Position numbers and translations under genes: made by a program. A stretch of 64,000 bases of DNA from Streptomyces erythrochromogenes (GTDB lineage: Bacteria > Actinomycetota > Actinomycetes > Streptomycetales > Streptomycetaceae), in contig NZ_CP108036.1 in NCBI RefSeq assembly GCF_036170895.1, positions 4,216,001-4,280,000 of the forward strand, in the 5' to 3' direction. Below are positions 21,939 through 29,130 of the stretch, one piece after another. A model generated the notes under the pieces. That model was not told where the DNA came from, searched no databases, and saw nothing but the letters and a program-made list of their open reading frames with translations. The number at the start of each line of letters is the position of its first letter. Position 1 is the first letter of the stretch.

Positions 21939-22280
21939 TCAGGCGGTCTTGACCTCGACGAAGTCAGCGAGGTCGCGCAGGATGGCGGCCTTCGGCTTGG
22001 CGCCGACGATGGTCTTGGCGACCTCGCCGCCCTGGTAGACGTTGAGCGTCGGGATGGACATGACGCCGTACTTGGCGGCGGTGGCCGGGTTCTCGTCGAT
22101 GTTGAGCTTGACGATCTCGATCTGGTCGCCGTACTCGGCGGCGATGGCCTCGAGGGACGGCGCGATCTGGCGGCACGGTCCGCACCAGGCGGCCCAGAAG
22201 TCGACCAGTACGGGCTTGTCGCTCCTGAGGACCTCGGCGTCGAAGTCGGCGTCGGTCACGTTCTTGAGGGTGCCGGCCAC
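21939..22280 (-). CDS. trxA: Thioredoxin
   Basis: 113 aa starting at GTG 22278-22280 with an AAGGAGG ribosome-binding site; the 158-codon frame starts too far upstream. A cytoplasmic dithiol reductant. The active site WCGPC is at residues 32-36, with the cis-proline loop GVMSIPTLNVY further on. It lies 59 bp downstream of trxB and is expected to share the sigma-R promoter at 23369-23394, as trxBA does in S. coelicolor. Confidence 0.97.
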   Translation of the reverse strand: MAGTLKNVTDADFDAEVLRSDKPVLVDFWAAWCGPCRQIAPSLEAIAAEYGDQIEIVKLNIDENPATAAKYGVMSIPTLNVYQGGEVAKTIVGAKPKAAILRDLADFVEVKTA

Positions 22281-22339
22281 AGCGGCCTCCTTGTTCTTCC
22301 TGCGGGGTGGGGTGTGGGGCTGGTGCGGGGTGGGACCGG

Positions 22340-23299
22340 TCAGACCGCCGCGTGCGCCTTCTCCGCGTCCGCGAGGGCGGCGAGGAAGCGCTCGGCGTCG
22401 AGGGCGGCGGAGCAACCGGTGCCCGCGGCCGTGATGGCCTGACGGTACGTGTGGTCCACGACGTCGCCGGCGCCGAACACGCCGGTGACGCTGGTACGGG
22501 TGGAGGGGGCGTCGACCTTGAGGTAGCCCTCGTCGTCGAGCTCCAGCTGGTCCTTGAAGAGCTCGGTGCGCGGGTCGTGGCCGACGGCGATAAACAGGCC
22601 GGTCACGGGAAGCTCGGAAGTCTCACCGGTCTTGGTGTTGCGCAGGGTCAGGCCGGTGAGCTTCTGCTCGCCGTGGATCTCGGAGACCTCGCTGTCCCAG
22701 GCGAACTTGATCTTCGGGTCGGCGAACGCACGGTCCTGCATGGCCTTGGAGGCGCGCAGGCTGTCACGGCGGTGGACGATCGTCACGGACTTGGCGAACC
22801 GCGAGAGGAAGGTCGCCTCCTCGATCGCGGTGTCACCGCCGCCGACGACGGCGATGTCGTGGTCCTTGAAGAAGAACCCGTCACAGGTGGCGCACCAGGA
22901 GACGCCGCGGCCGGAGAGGGCGTCCTCGTTGGGCAGGCCGAGCTTGCGGTGCTGCGAGCCGGTGGTGACGATGACGGCCTTCGCGCGGTGCACGGTGCCG
23001 GCGGTGTCGGTCACGGTCTTGATCTCGCCGGTGAGGTCCACGGCCACGATGTCGTCCGGGACCAGCTCGGCGCCGAAGCGCTCGGCCTGGCCACGCATGT
23101 TGTCCATCAGGTCCGGGCCCATGATGCCGTCCTGGAAACCGGGGAAGTTCTCCACCTCGGTGGTGTTCATCAGTGCGCCACCGGCGGTGACGGCACCTTC
23201 GAAGACCAGGGGCTTGAGCGAAGCGCGTGCGGTGTACAGGGCGGCGGTGTAACCGGCCGGCCCGGAGCCGATGATGATCACGTTTCGAACGTCGCTCAC
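22340..23299 (-). CDS. trxB: Thioredoxin reductase
   Basis: 319 aa from GTG 23297-23299 with GAGGAAG upstream; the longer frame has no ribosome-binding site. An NADPH-dependent FAD enzyme that re-reduces thioredoxin. FAD-binding [16 protein letters not shown] is at residues 11-26. The redox pair CATC is at residues 136-139 (VSWCATCDG). The NADPH loop [10 protein letters not shown] comes after it, and the C-terminal FAD motif is [16 protein letters not shown]. It is the first gene of a trxB-trxA operon. Confidence 0.97.
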   Translation of the reverse strand: MSDVRNVIIIGSGPAGYTAALYTARASLKPLVFEGAVTAGGALMNTTEVENFPGFQDGIMGPDLMDNMRGQAERFGAELVPDDIVAVDLTGEIKTVTDTAGTVHRAKAVIVTTGSQHRKLGLPNEDALSGRGVSWCATCDGFFFKDHDIAVVGGGDTAIEEATFLSRFAKSVTIVHRRDSLRASKAMQDRAFADPKIKFAWDSEVSEIHGEQKLTGLTLRNTKTGETSELPVTGLFIAVGHDPRTELFKDQLELDDEGYLKVDAPSTRTSVTGVFGAGDVVDHTYRQAITAAGTGCSAALDAERFLAALADAEKAHAAV

Positions 23300-23368
23300 G
23301 GGTTTCTTCCTCGTCTCTGCGGACTGCTTGCTGCCAACCGGGGGCCGGTGCGGACTCTCACCCCACCC

Positions 23369-23394
23369 AACGGATCCTACGGCGCCTGCATTCC
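23369..23394 (-). promoter_or_regulatory. Sigma-R-type promoter of trxBA
   Basis: On the minus strand GGAAT (23390-23394) and GTT (23369-23371) are separated by exactly 18 bp, the consensus recognised by the disulphide-stress factor sigma-R (SigH in mycobacteria). The predicted start is about 60 nt before the trxB codon. trxBA is an established sigma-R target in S. coelicolor. Confidence 0.85.
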
Positions 23395-23423
23395 CCACCC
23401 GTCGCAGTGCGGACGTGAACGTG

Positions 23424-24347
23424 TCAGCTTCGCGGATAGGTGTTCTTCAGGAGGACCTTCCCCGGAGTGGCCGAGCCGGTGCTCTCGCACGTGGAGTCGA
23501 CGAGGTAGGCGTCCACACGCGAGGCGTCGTCCGGGTGCGGCAGGACGAGCAGGTGGACTGCGGCGCCCTGGTAGCTGCCGCGTTCGGCGGCGAGCGGCGC
23601 ATCGGAGCGGCCCGTGGCGTCCTGGACGCAGGCGGGGACCGCAGGCGCCATCCGCTTGCCACCGGGAGCGACCCCGGGAGCGCCGGTGGTGTCGTCCAGC
23701 CCGTACGTGTTGTTCTGTTCGCCCGGGTCGGTCTTCGCAGTCGTTCCCGAAGCGATGAGCCGCTGGACGCTGTCCCGCAGACCCTGCGCGGTGTAGGTGC
23801 CGCCGGCGGCGGCGCTGACGGGCGGGTGGGCGGCGGAGTCCGAGGCCGCGGTGTTGGGGTGGGGGGTGTCGGCGAAGTCGGCGAAGAGGAAGAGGCCCAC
23901 GGCGCACGCGGCGGCGCCGGCCAGGCCGCCGAGGACGGCGATCCGACGACGGGCGCGGCGTCGGCCGGGACCGGTTGGGCCGGTCGGGTGACCGGCGGGC
24001 GCTGTTTCACGTGAAACAGCGCGTTGCGTCGTGCGGGGGCGGGGGGCCGGAGTGGCCTGGTCCCGCGGCTGGGTCGCGTCGAGCAGGGCCTCGGCGGCGA
24101 GGGCCGCGTCGATCCGTCCGGCGATGTCGCCGGGCATGCGGGCAGGCCCGGGCAGGGTGCCGAGGAGCCCGCGGATCTCCTCCAGGGAGGAGCGGACATC
24201 GGCGCACAGGGCGCAGCCGTCGAGGTGACGGCGGATTTCCGTGGTTCGGGACGGGGAGAGGAGTCCTTCGGTCAGGTCGGAGATCTCCGAGACGTCCGGG
24301 TGCCGGATCGTGCCGGTCGTGCCGGGCGTGCCAGTCGCAGGGCTCAC
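23424..24347 (-). CDS. Membrane-anchored zinc-finger anti-sigma factor
   Basis: 307 aa. The N-terminal anti-sigma domain has the ZAS zinc motif His41-x3-Cys45-x2-Cys48 (HLDGCALC) with an earlier His16. A Pro/Arg-rich linker leads to one transmembrane helix (about 136-158, [23 protein letters not shown]). A ~150-residue extracytoplasmic domain with two or three cysteines follows. The start overlaps the sigma gene's stop (4 bp), the standard arrangement for a cognate pair. By position it is the counterpart of M. tuberculosis Rv3912 (anti-SigM). parS site 5 sits in the linker and encodes V-S-R-E-T. Confidence 0.85.
   Translation of the reverse strand: MSPATGTPGTTGTIRHPDVSEISDLTEGLLSPSRTTEIRRHLDGCALCADVRSSLEEIRGLLGTLPGPARMPGDIAGRIDAALAAEALLDATQPRDQATPAPRPRTTQRAVSRETAPAGHPTGPTGPGRRRARRRIAVLGGLAGAAACAVGLFLFADFADTPHPNTAASDSAAHPPVSAAAGGTYTAQGLRDSVQRLIASGTTAKTDPGEQNNTYGLDDTTGAPGVAPGGKRMAPAVPACVQDATGRSDAPLAAERGSYQGAAVHLLVLPHPDDASRVDAYLVDSTCESTGSATPGKVLLKNTYPRS
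24004..24017. other. parS: parS site 5 (inside anti-sigma gene)
   Basis: GTTTCACGTGAAAC with perfect T/A flanks; because it is palindromic it also reads V-S-R-E-T in this minus-strand gene. Confidence 0.97.
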
Positions 24348-25042
24348 GGTCGTCCACCTCCGCCCTTCACAGCGTCTGGGTCTGGTTGCCGGGGTTGTGC
24401 GGCCGCTGGTGGGACGGGCGGGCCCGGCGTCCGGTTCCTTCCCCGCTCGGCGGTGGTGTTATCCCCGGCATTCGTGCGCAGATGAGTGAGGAGCGGCAGG
24501 AGTTTCGCCCGGCCGCGCGCGCACCGGCTTTTCACCGTGCCGGTGGGCACGTCGAGGATGTCGGCGGCTTCGGCGACGGGGTATCCCTGCATGTCGACGA
24601 GGACCAGGGCGGCCCGCTGCTCGTCCGGGAGGGTCCTCAGGGCGGCCAGGAGCTGCCGGTGGAGGTCCTGGCGCTCCGCCGGCGCCTCGGCGGACTCGTG
24701 GGGCTCCAGAAGGCTCTCCAGGCGCTCTGTGTCGTCCAGGGGCGCGGTCCGGCGGGAGGCGGCCTTGCGGGCACGGTCGAGGCAGGCGTTCACGGTGATC
24801 CGGTGCAGCCAGGTGGTGACGGCGGATTCCCCCCGGAAGGTGTGCGCGGCCCGGTACGCGGAGACCAGGGCGTCCTGCACGGCGTCAGCGGCCTCCTCCC
24901 GGTCACCGAGCGTCCGCAGCGCCACGGCCCACAACCGGTCCCGATGCCGCCGCACGAGCTCCCCGAAGGCATCGGGATCACCGCCCACGTGCAGCACCAG
25001 AAGCTCCTGGTCGCTGCACGCGGCGGGTGTCGTGTCGTTCAA
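24344..25042 (-). CDS. sigM: ECF RNA polymerase sigma factor, SigM-like
   Basis: 232 aa. Sigma region 2 is clear (GGDPDAFGELVRRHRDRLWAVALRTLGDREEAADAVQDALVSAYR, about residues 20-65), as is region 4 (LPDEQRAALVLVDMQGYPVAEAADILDVPTGTVKSRCARGRAKL, about 137-180). There is a ~50-residue Pro/Arg-rich tail. It is followed with overlap by its zinc-finger anti-sigma factor. Position next to trxBA, the pseudokinase and murJ equals that of M. tuberculosis sigM (Rv3911), hence the symbol. Signal and regulon are not visible from sequence. Confidence 0.88.
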   Translation of the reverse strand: MNDTTPAACSDQELLVLHVGGDPDAFGELVRRHRDRLWAVALRTLGDREEAADAVQDALVSAYRAAHTFRGESAVTTWLHRITVNACLDRARKAASRRTAPLDDTERLESLLEPHESAEAPAERQDLHRQLLAALRTLPDEQRAALVLVDMQGYPVAEAADILDVPTGTVKSRCARGRAKLLPLLTHLRTNAGDNTTAERGRNRTPGPPVPPAAAQPRQPDPDAVKGGGGRP

Positions 25043-25067
25043 CGGTGAGCCCCTCCCGGTTGTGCGG

Positions 25068-26792
25068 TCAGCCCGAGAACTTCACGTCCGTGATGGCCTG
25101 CTTGTAGCCCGAACCGCTGAAGTCGTCGGCCGGCGCCTGGGGCATGGCGGTGATCCACACGAGCACATACCGGGTCTCGACCGGTTTCTCGGCGGTCAGC
25201 TGGAGGCTGGTCTCCGAGCTGGTGGTCCCGGCGATCTTCTCCATGGAGCCGACGGATCCCTTGGGGGACTTGGAGTCGGTGGCGTACAGCGTGAGGGTGG
25301 TGTGCGGGCCGCCGTACTTCAGCCCTATCGACGCTGCGCTGACCTTCTGCTCGGACCCGAGGTCGTAGACGATGCCGAGGCCGTCCTTGATCTTCACTTC
25401 GGGTCCGTCGATGTAGCTCTTGGTCCGCCAGTAGCTGGCAGTGTCCGCGTCGTACGTGTTCGCGACGTCCTCGGCGTTCTGCGGCTTGCCGTCCGGGGCG
25501 TACTCCTGGGCACCCGTGATGGTGAGCGGGGCCGGCTCCTTCTTCTCCCCGCTGTCGTCCGTGTCGGGCTTGGTGTTGTTGCTCGTGCCGCTGTTGCCCT
25601 TCTGGGTGCCGCGTTCCAGGAGGGTGTCGGCCAGTTGCCAGCTGCCCAGGCCGAGGGCGGCGATGAGCAGGGCGGCGACACCCCACTTGAGGGCGCGGCC
25701 GGTACGGCTCTGCAGGGGCGGCGGCGGGGGCGCGACGGGCAGGCTCTGGGCGGTTGTCACGCCGGAGGGCGAGGTGCGGCCGTAGCTGCCCTGCTGGTAG
25801 GTGGTGTGCTGGTACTCCGGCGGGGCCGTGAAGGCCGGCTCCGGCGGCCGGATGCGGGGCATCGCGGACACGGCCTTGGACAGCTCTTCCGGGGTGGTGC
25901 AGGCCGGTTCCTGACGGGAGGCGGTGGCCCCGTCGTTGGCGAGCGCGCGCATGGCGAGTTCGCCCAGGCCCCGGTGGACGCCGGCGCGGACCTGGTCGGG
26001 GGCGATCAGGCCGACGCCCTTGGGCAGCCCGGTGAGGCCGTACGCGTCGCTCTCGTAGGGCCAGCGCTGGGTGAGGGCCGCGTACAGCAGAGCGCCGATG
26101 GCCTCGGTGTCGGCGCGCTGCGGGGTCTCGCTGGTGATGCCGCGCAGAGCGGCGTTCACGGCGAGGCCGCGGATGCGCCACTGGCCCGTGGACGTGCGCA
26201 GTATCGCGCTCGGCGTCAGCCGAAGGTGGGCGAGGCCCTCGCGGTGCGCGGCGGCCATCGCCTGGGAGACCTGGCTGACGAGTTGGTAGGCCTCGTGGGC
26301 CTCCAGCGGGCCCGCGGCGAGCAGGGCGGTGAGCTCGGTGGCATCGGGCAGCCACTCGTGGACGACGTAGACGAGGTCGTTCTCCTCCACGGCATCGAGC
26401 ACCTGCACGAAGCGCGGGTCACCGAGGAGGGCGGACGAGCGGGCGGCGGCCAGGACGGAGCGCGCCCGTGAGTGGTCGGCGGGCATCAGGTGCACGCCCA
26501 CGGCCCGGCGCAACTTCTCGTCCATCGCGCGCCAACTGCTGAATCCGTCCACACGGGTGACGCACTCTTCCAGCCGGTAGCGTCTGGCGAGCTTGTGACC
26601 GCTGTGGAGTTCGGGTGCGGCCGTGGGGGCCGTGTTAGTGCGTTCGCCGTCCTTTTCGGGCATGGGTCCGTCCGCGGCTCGTCCGTTCTGGGTGTCCACC
26701 CCGTCGGACGTGGCCTTTGCCGCCTGAGCGGTAGACGGCTCGTCGCCGTCGTTGTCGGCCACGTCGACGGCAGCCGTGCTACGTTCCGCCAC
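25068..26792 (-). CDS. Transmembrane pseudokinase with discoidin-like extracellular domain (MurJ partner candidate)
   Basis: 574 aa from GTG 26790-26792 with a GGAGG-containing leader; ATG or GTG codons further upstream are alternatives. Residues ~65-310 align by eye to a Ser/Thr kinase fold (ARRYRLEECV..., VVHEWLPDATELTALL). Every catalytic element is degraded: the HRDLKPAN loop reads HLRLTPSA, the DFG site reads RGL, and the VAIK lysine region reads AVGVHL. A transmembrane helix follows (GVAALLIAALGLGSWQLADTLL) and then a ~150-residue extracellular beta-rich domain (TASYWRTKSYIDGPEVKIKD...), discoidin/F5-8-like. In M. tuberculosis the equivalent pseudokinase and extracellular domain are fused to the C-terminus of MurJ/MviN (Rv3910). 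Here they form a separate gene just downstream of murJ. Confidence 0.82.
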   Translation of the reverse strand: MAERSTAAVDVADNDGDEPSTAQAAKATSDGVDTQNGRAADGPMPEKDGERTNTAPTAAPELHSGHKLARRYRLEECVTRVDGFSSWRAMDEKLRRAVGVHLMPADHSRARSVLAAARSSALLGDPRFVQVLDAVEENDLVYVVHEWLPDATELTALLAAGPLEAHEAYQLVSQVSQAMAAAHREGLAHLRLTPSAILRTSTGQWRIRGLAVNAALRGITSETPQRADTEAIGALLYAALTQRWPYESDAYGLTGLPKGVGLIAPDQVRAGVHRGLGELAMRALANDGATASRQEPACTTPEELSKAVSAMPRIRPPEPAFTAPPEYQHTTYQQGSYGRTSPSGVTTAQSLPVAPPPPPLQSRTGRALKWGVAALLIAALGLGSWQLADTLLERGTQKGNSGTSNNTKPDTDDSGEKKEPAPLTITGAQEYAPDGKPQNAEDVANTYDADTASYWRTKSYIDGPEVKIKDGLGIVYDLGSEQKVSAASIGLKYGGPHTTLTLYATDSKSPKGSVGSMEKIAGTTSSETSLQLTAEKPVETRYVLVWITAMPQAPADDFSGSGYKQAITDVKFSG

Positions 26793-26909
26793 CGTCGTTC
26801 CTGCCTCCCCATCCGTTGCGCGCTGTAGGCCAGTCTGCGAAGCCATGCCAATTGTGCCCACAGTCCGACGCTATGCACGACACACGAAAGGGGGCGACGG
26901 TTGTGCGCA

Positions 26910-29084
26910 TCAGCGCCCCAAACGTCCGCGGACCATCCCGACCATCGCGTTGAGCTCTTCGATCCGCATCCGCTTGGCGGCGATGAGGAAGACGGCCGCC
27001 AGGGCGATGCCGCCGGCGATCAGGGCGGTGGCGGAACCCAGGACTCCGCTGCCGAGCCACTGGGTGACCGCGTAGGCGGCTGCGCCGGCCACGGCGGCGG
27101 CCGGGACGCAGGCCCCGGTCAGGCGGGCGTAGGTGCGCATCACGTGGGCGCCGTCGAGGTCTCCACCGAGCCTGGTGCGCAGGCGGCGCCAGGCCACGCC
27201 CACGCCCACGGCGTAGCCGAGACCGTAGGAGGCGGCCATGCCGACGACCGCCCAGCGGGCCGGGAGGACGAAGAAGGAGACCGCCGAGCCTGCCGCGTTG
27301 ACGGCGGCGACGATGACGGTGTTGTAGAAGGGCGTCCGGGTGTCCTCGTAGGCGTAGAAGCCGCGCAGGACGACGTACTGGACGGAGTACGGGATCAGTC
27401 CGAGGCCGAAGGCCATCAGGACGTAGCCGATGTTCTGGGCGCCGGAGCCGGAGCCCGCGTAGAGCAGGGTCGCCATCGGGACGCCGAGCGCGAGGAACGC
27501 GAAGGCGCAGGGGACGATCGCGACGGCCGAGGTGCGCAGTCCGTAGGAGATGTCGTCGCGGACCGCGGCGGCGTCCCCGTCGTGGGCGGAGCGCGAGATG
27601 CGGGGCAGGACGGCCGTCATGACGGAAACGGTGATGATCGCCTGCGGCATCTGCCACAGCAGCAGCGCGTAGTTGTAGGCGGTGATACCGGTACCGGGGT
27701 GGCCCTGCCCCTCGGCGACCGAGCCGGCCCAGGTGGCGAGCTGGGTGACGATGACGAGGCCGACCTGGTTGGCGAGGACGAAGAAGAACGTCCACTTGGC
27801 CAGGCGGGCGGCCTTGCCGAGGCCGTGGCCCTTCCAGTCGAAGCGCAGGCGCGGCTTGAAGCCCGCGTCGCGCAGGTACGGGAGCATCGCGAGGGCCTGG
27901 ACGGTCAGGCCGAGCAGGGTGCCGAGACCCAGCAGGCGGACGCCTTCCGGGGTGACGGTGGTGGCGTTGACGCCGGAGGTGGTGAAGCCGCCGAAGGCCC
28001 AGATGAAGGCGCCGAAGGTGGCGATGACCACGATGTTGTTGAGGACCGGGGTCCACATCATCGCGCCGAAGCGGCCGCGCGCGTTCAGGATCTGACCGAG
28101 CACCACATGGACGCCCATGAAGAACATGGTGGGCAGGCAGTAGCGCGCGAACGCGACGGCCACATCCATCTGTTGGGGGTCCGAGGCGATCTTCGGCGAC
28201 ATCATCGTGATGAACACCGGTGCGGCCAGGACGCAGATGGTGGTGATGCCTGCCAGCAGCACCACGACGAGGGTCAGCAGCCGGTTGGCGTACGCCTCTC
28301 CCCCGTCGTCGTCGTTCTTCATCGCGCGGACCAGCTGCGGGATGAAGACGGCGTTGAGGGCGCCGCCGCCGACGAGCACGTAGATCATCGTGGGCAGCGT
28401 GTTGGCGATCTGGTACGTGTCGTTGAAGGTGCCGACGCCGATCGCAGCGGCGATGACCAGGGTTCTCAGGAAGCCGGTGATGCGGGAGACGATCGTGCCC
28501 GCCGCCATGAGCGCACTGGACTTGAGCAGGCTCGTGGCACGTCCGGCCGGCTTGCTCGGGGCCGGGGCGGCGACGGGGACGTCCTCGGCGGGGGTACGGG
28601 GTGCCGCCTCCTGGTCGCGGTAGAGGTGGGCGAAGGCGTCCGGCTCCGGCTGCTCCTCCGAGGCCCGGGTGACGAGCGAGTCCACGCCGACGAACTCGGT
28701 GGTGGTGGCGTGGTCGCCGTACGGCAGGTGCCGGGAGGGGCCGTCCGGCTCGGGCGGCGGGGTCTGGGCCCAGACGCGCGGGTCGGGGGAGTACACGGGC
28801 GCACTCGGCGCCGCGTAGAGCGGACCGGGCTCCTGGAAGGTGCCCGGTGCCGGCGGCGGGTGCGCGGCGCGGTCGTAGAGGACCTCGTCGACGGGGTCCT
28901 GGGCGGACAGGTCCTGGGACCGGTACGGGTCGTAGTCGTAGGCATGCTGGACATACGGGTCGCGGTCCGGCGCGGGCGCAGGCACGGGAACCTGCCCGGG
29001 CACCGGGGTGCCCGGGGCAGTGCCCTGGGAGGGCGCAGGCCCACCAGTGCCCTGCGCGCGGTCACCGTCGTACGGCGCGTTCAT
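26910..29084 (-). CDS. murJ: Lipid II flippase MurJ (MviN family)
   Basis: 724 aa, ATG start with GAGGTGGGG upstream. The first ~185 residues are a Pro/Tyr/Asp-rich cytoplasmic extension. The MOP-superfamily MurJ core follows, with about 14 transmembrane helices beginning at LLKSSALMAAGTIVSRITGFLRTLVIAAAIG. Landmarks are ALNAVFIPQLVRAM, ILNARGRFGAMMWTPVLNNIVVIA and VVLRGFYAYEDTRTPFYNTVIVAAVNA. It flips lipid II across the membrane for peptidoglycan synthesis. Unlike the mycobacterial protein it has no C-terminal pseudokinase; that domain is encoded by the next gene. It lies 46 bp downstream of the DUF6049 gene. Confidence 0.95.
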   Translation of the reverse strand: MNAPYDGDRAQGTGGPAPSQGTAPGTPVPGQVPVPAPAPDRDPYVQHAYDYDPYRSQDLSAQDPVDEVLYDRAAHPPPAPGTFQEPGPLYAAPSAPVYSPDPRVWAQTPPPEPDGPSRHLPYGDHATTTEFVGVDSLVTRASEEQPEPDAFAHLYRDQEAAPRTPAEDVPVAAPAPSKPAGRATSLLKSSALMAAGTIVSRITGFLRTLVIAAAIGVGTFNDTYQIANTLPTMIYVLVGGGALNAVFIPQLVRAMKNDDDGGEAYANRLLTLVVVLLAGITTICVLAAPVFITMMSPKIASDPQQMDVAVAFARYCLPTMFFMGVHVVLGQILNARGRFGAMMWTPVLNNIVVIATFGAFIWAFGGFTTSGVNATTVTPEGVRLLGLGTLLGLTVQALAMLPYLRDAGFKPRLRFDWKGHGLGKAARLAKWTFFFVLANQVGLVIVTQLATWAGSVAEGQGHPGTGITAYNYALLLWQMPQAIITVSVMTAVLPRISRSAHDGDAAAVRDDISYGLRTSAVAIVPCAFAFLALGVPMATLLYAGSGSGAQNIGYVLMAFGLGLIPYSVQYVVLRGFYAYEDTRTPFYNTVIVAAVNAAGSAVSFFVLPARWAVVGMAASYGLGYAVGVGVAWRRLRTRLGGDLDGAHVMRTYARLTGACVPAAAVAGAAAYAVTQWLGSGVLGSATALIAGGIALAAVFLIAAKRMRIEELNAMVGMVRGRLGR

Positions 29085-29130
29085 CGAAACCCCACCTCAT
29101 CGTCCCCAGGCCGACCGGCCACGGCATCGC

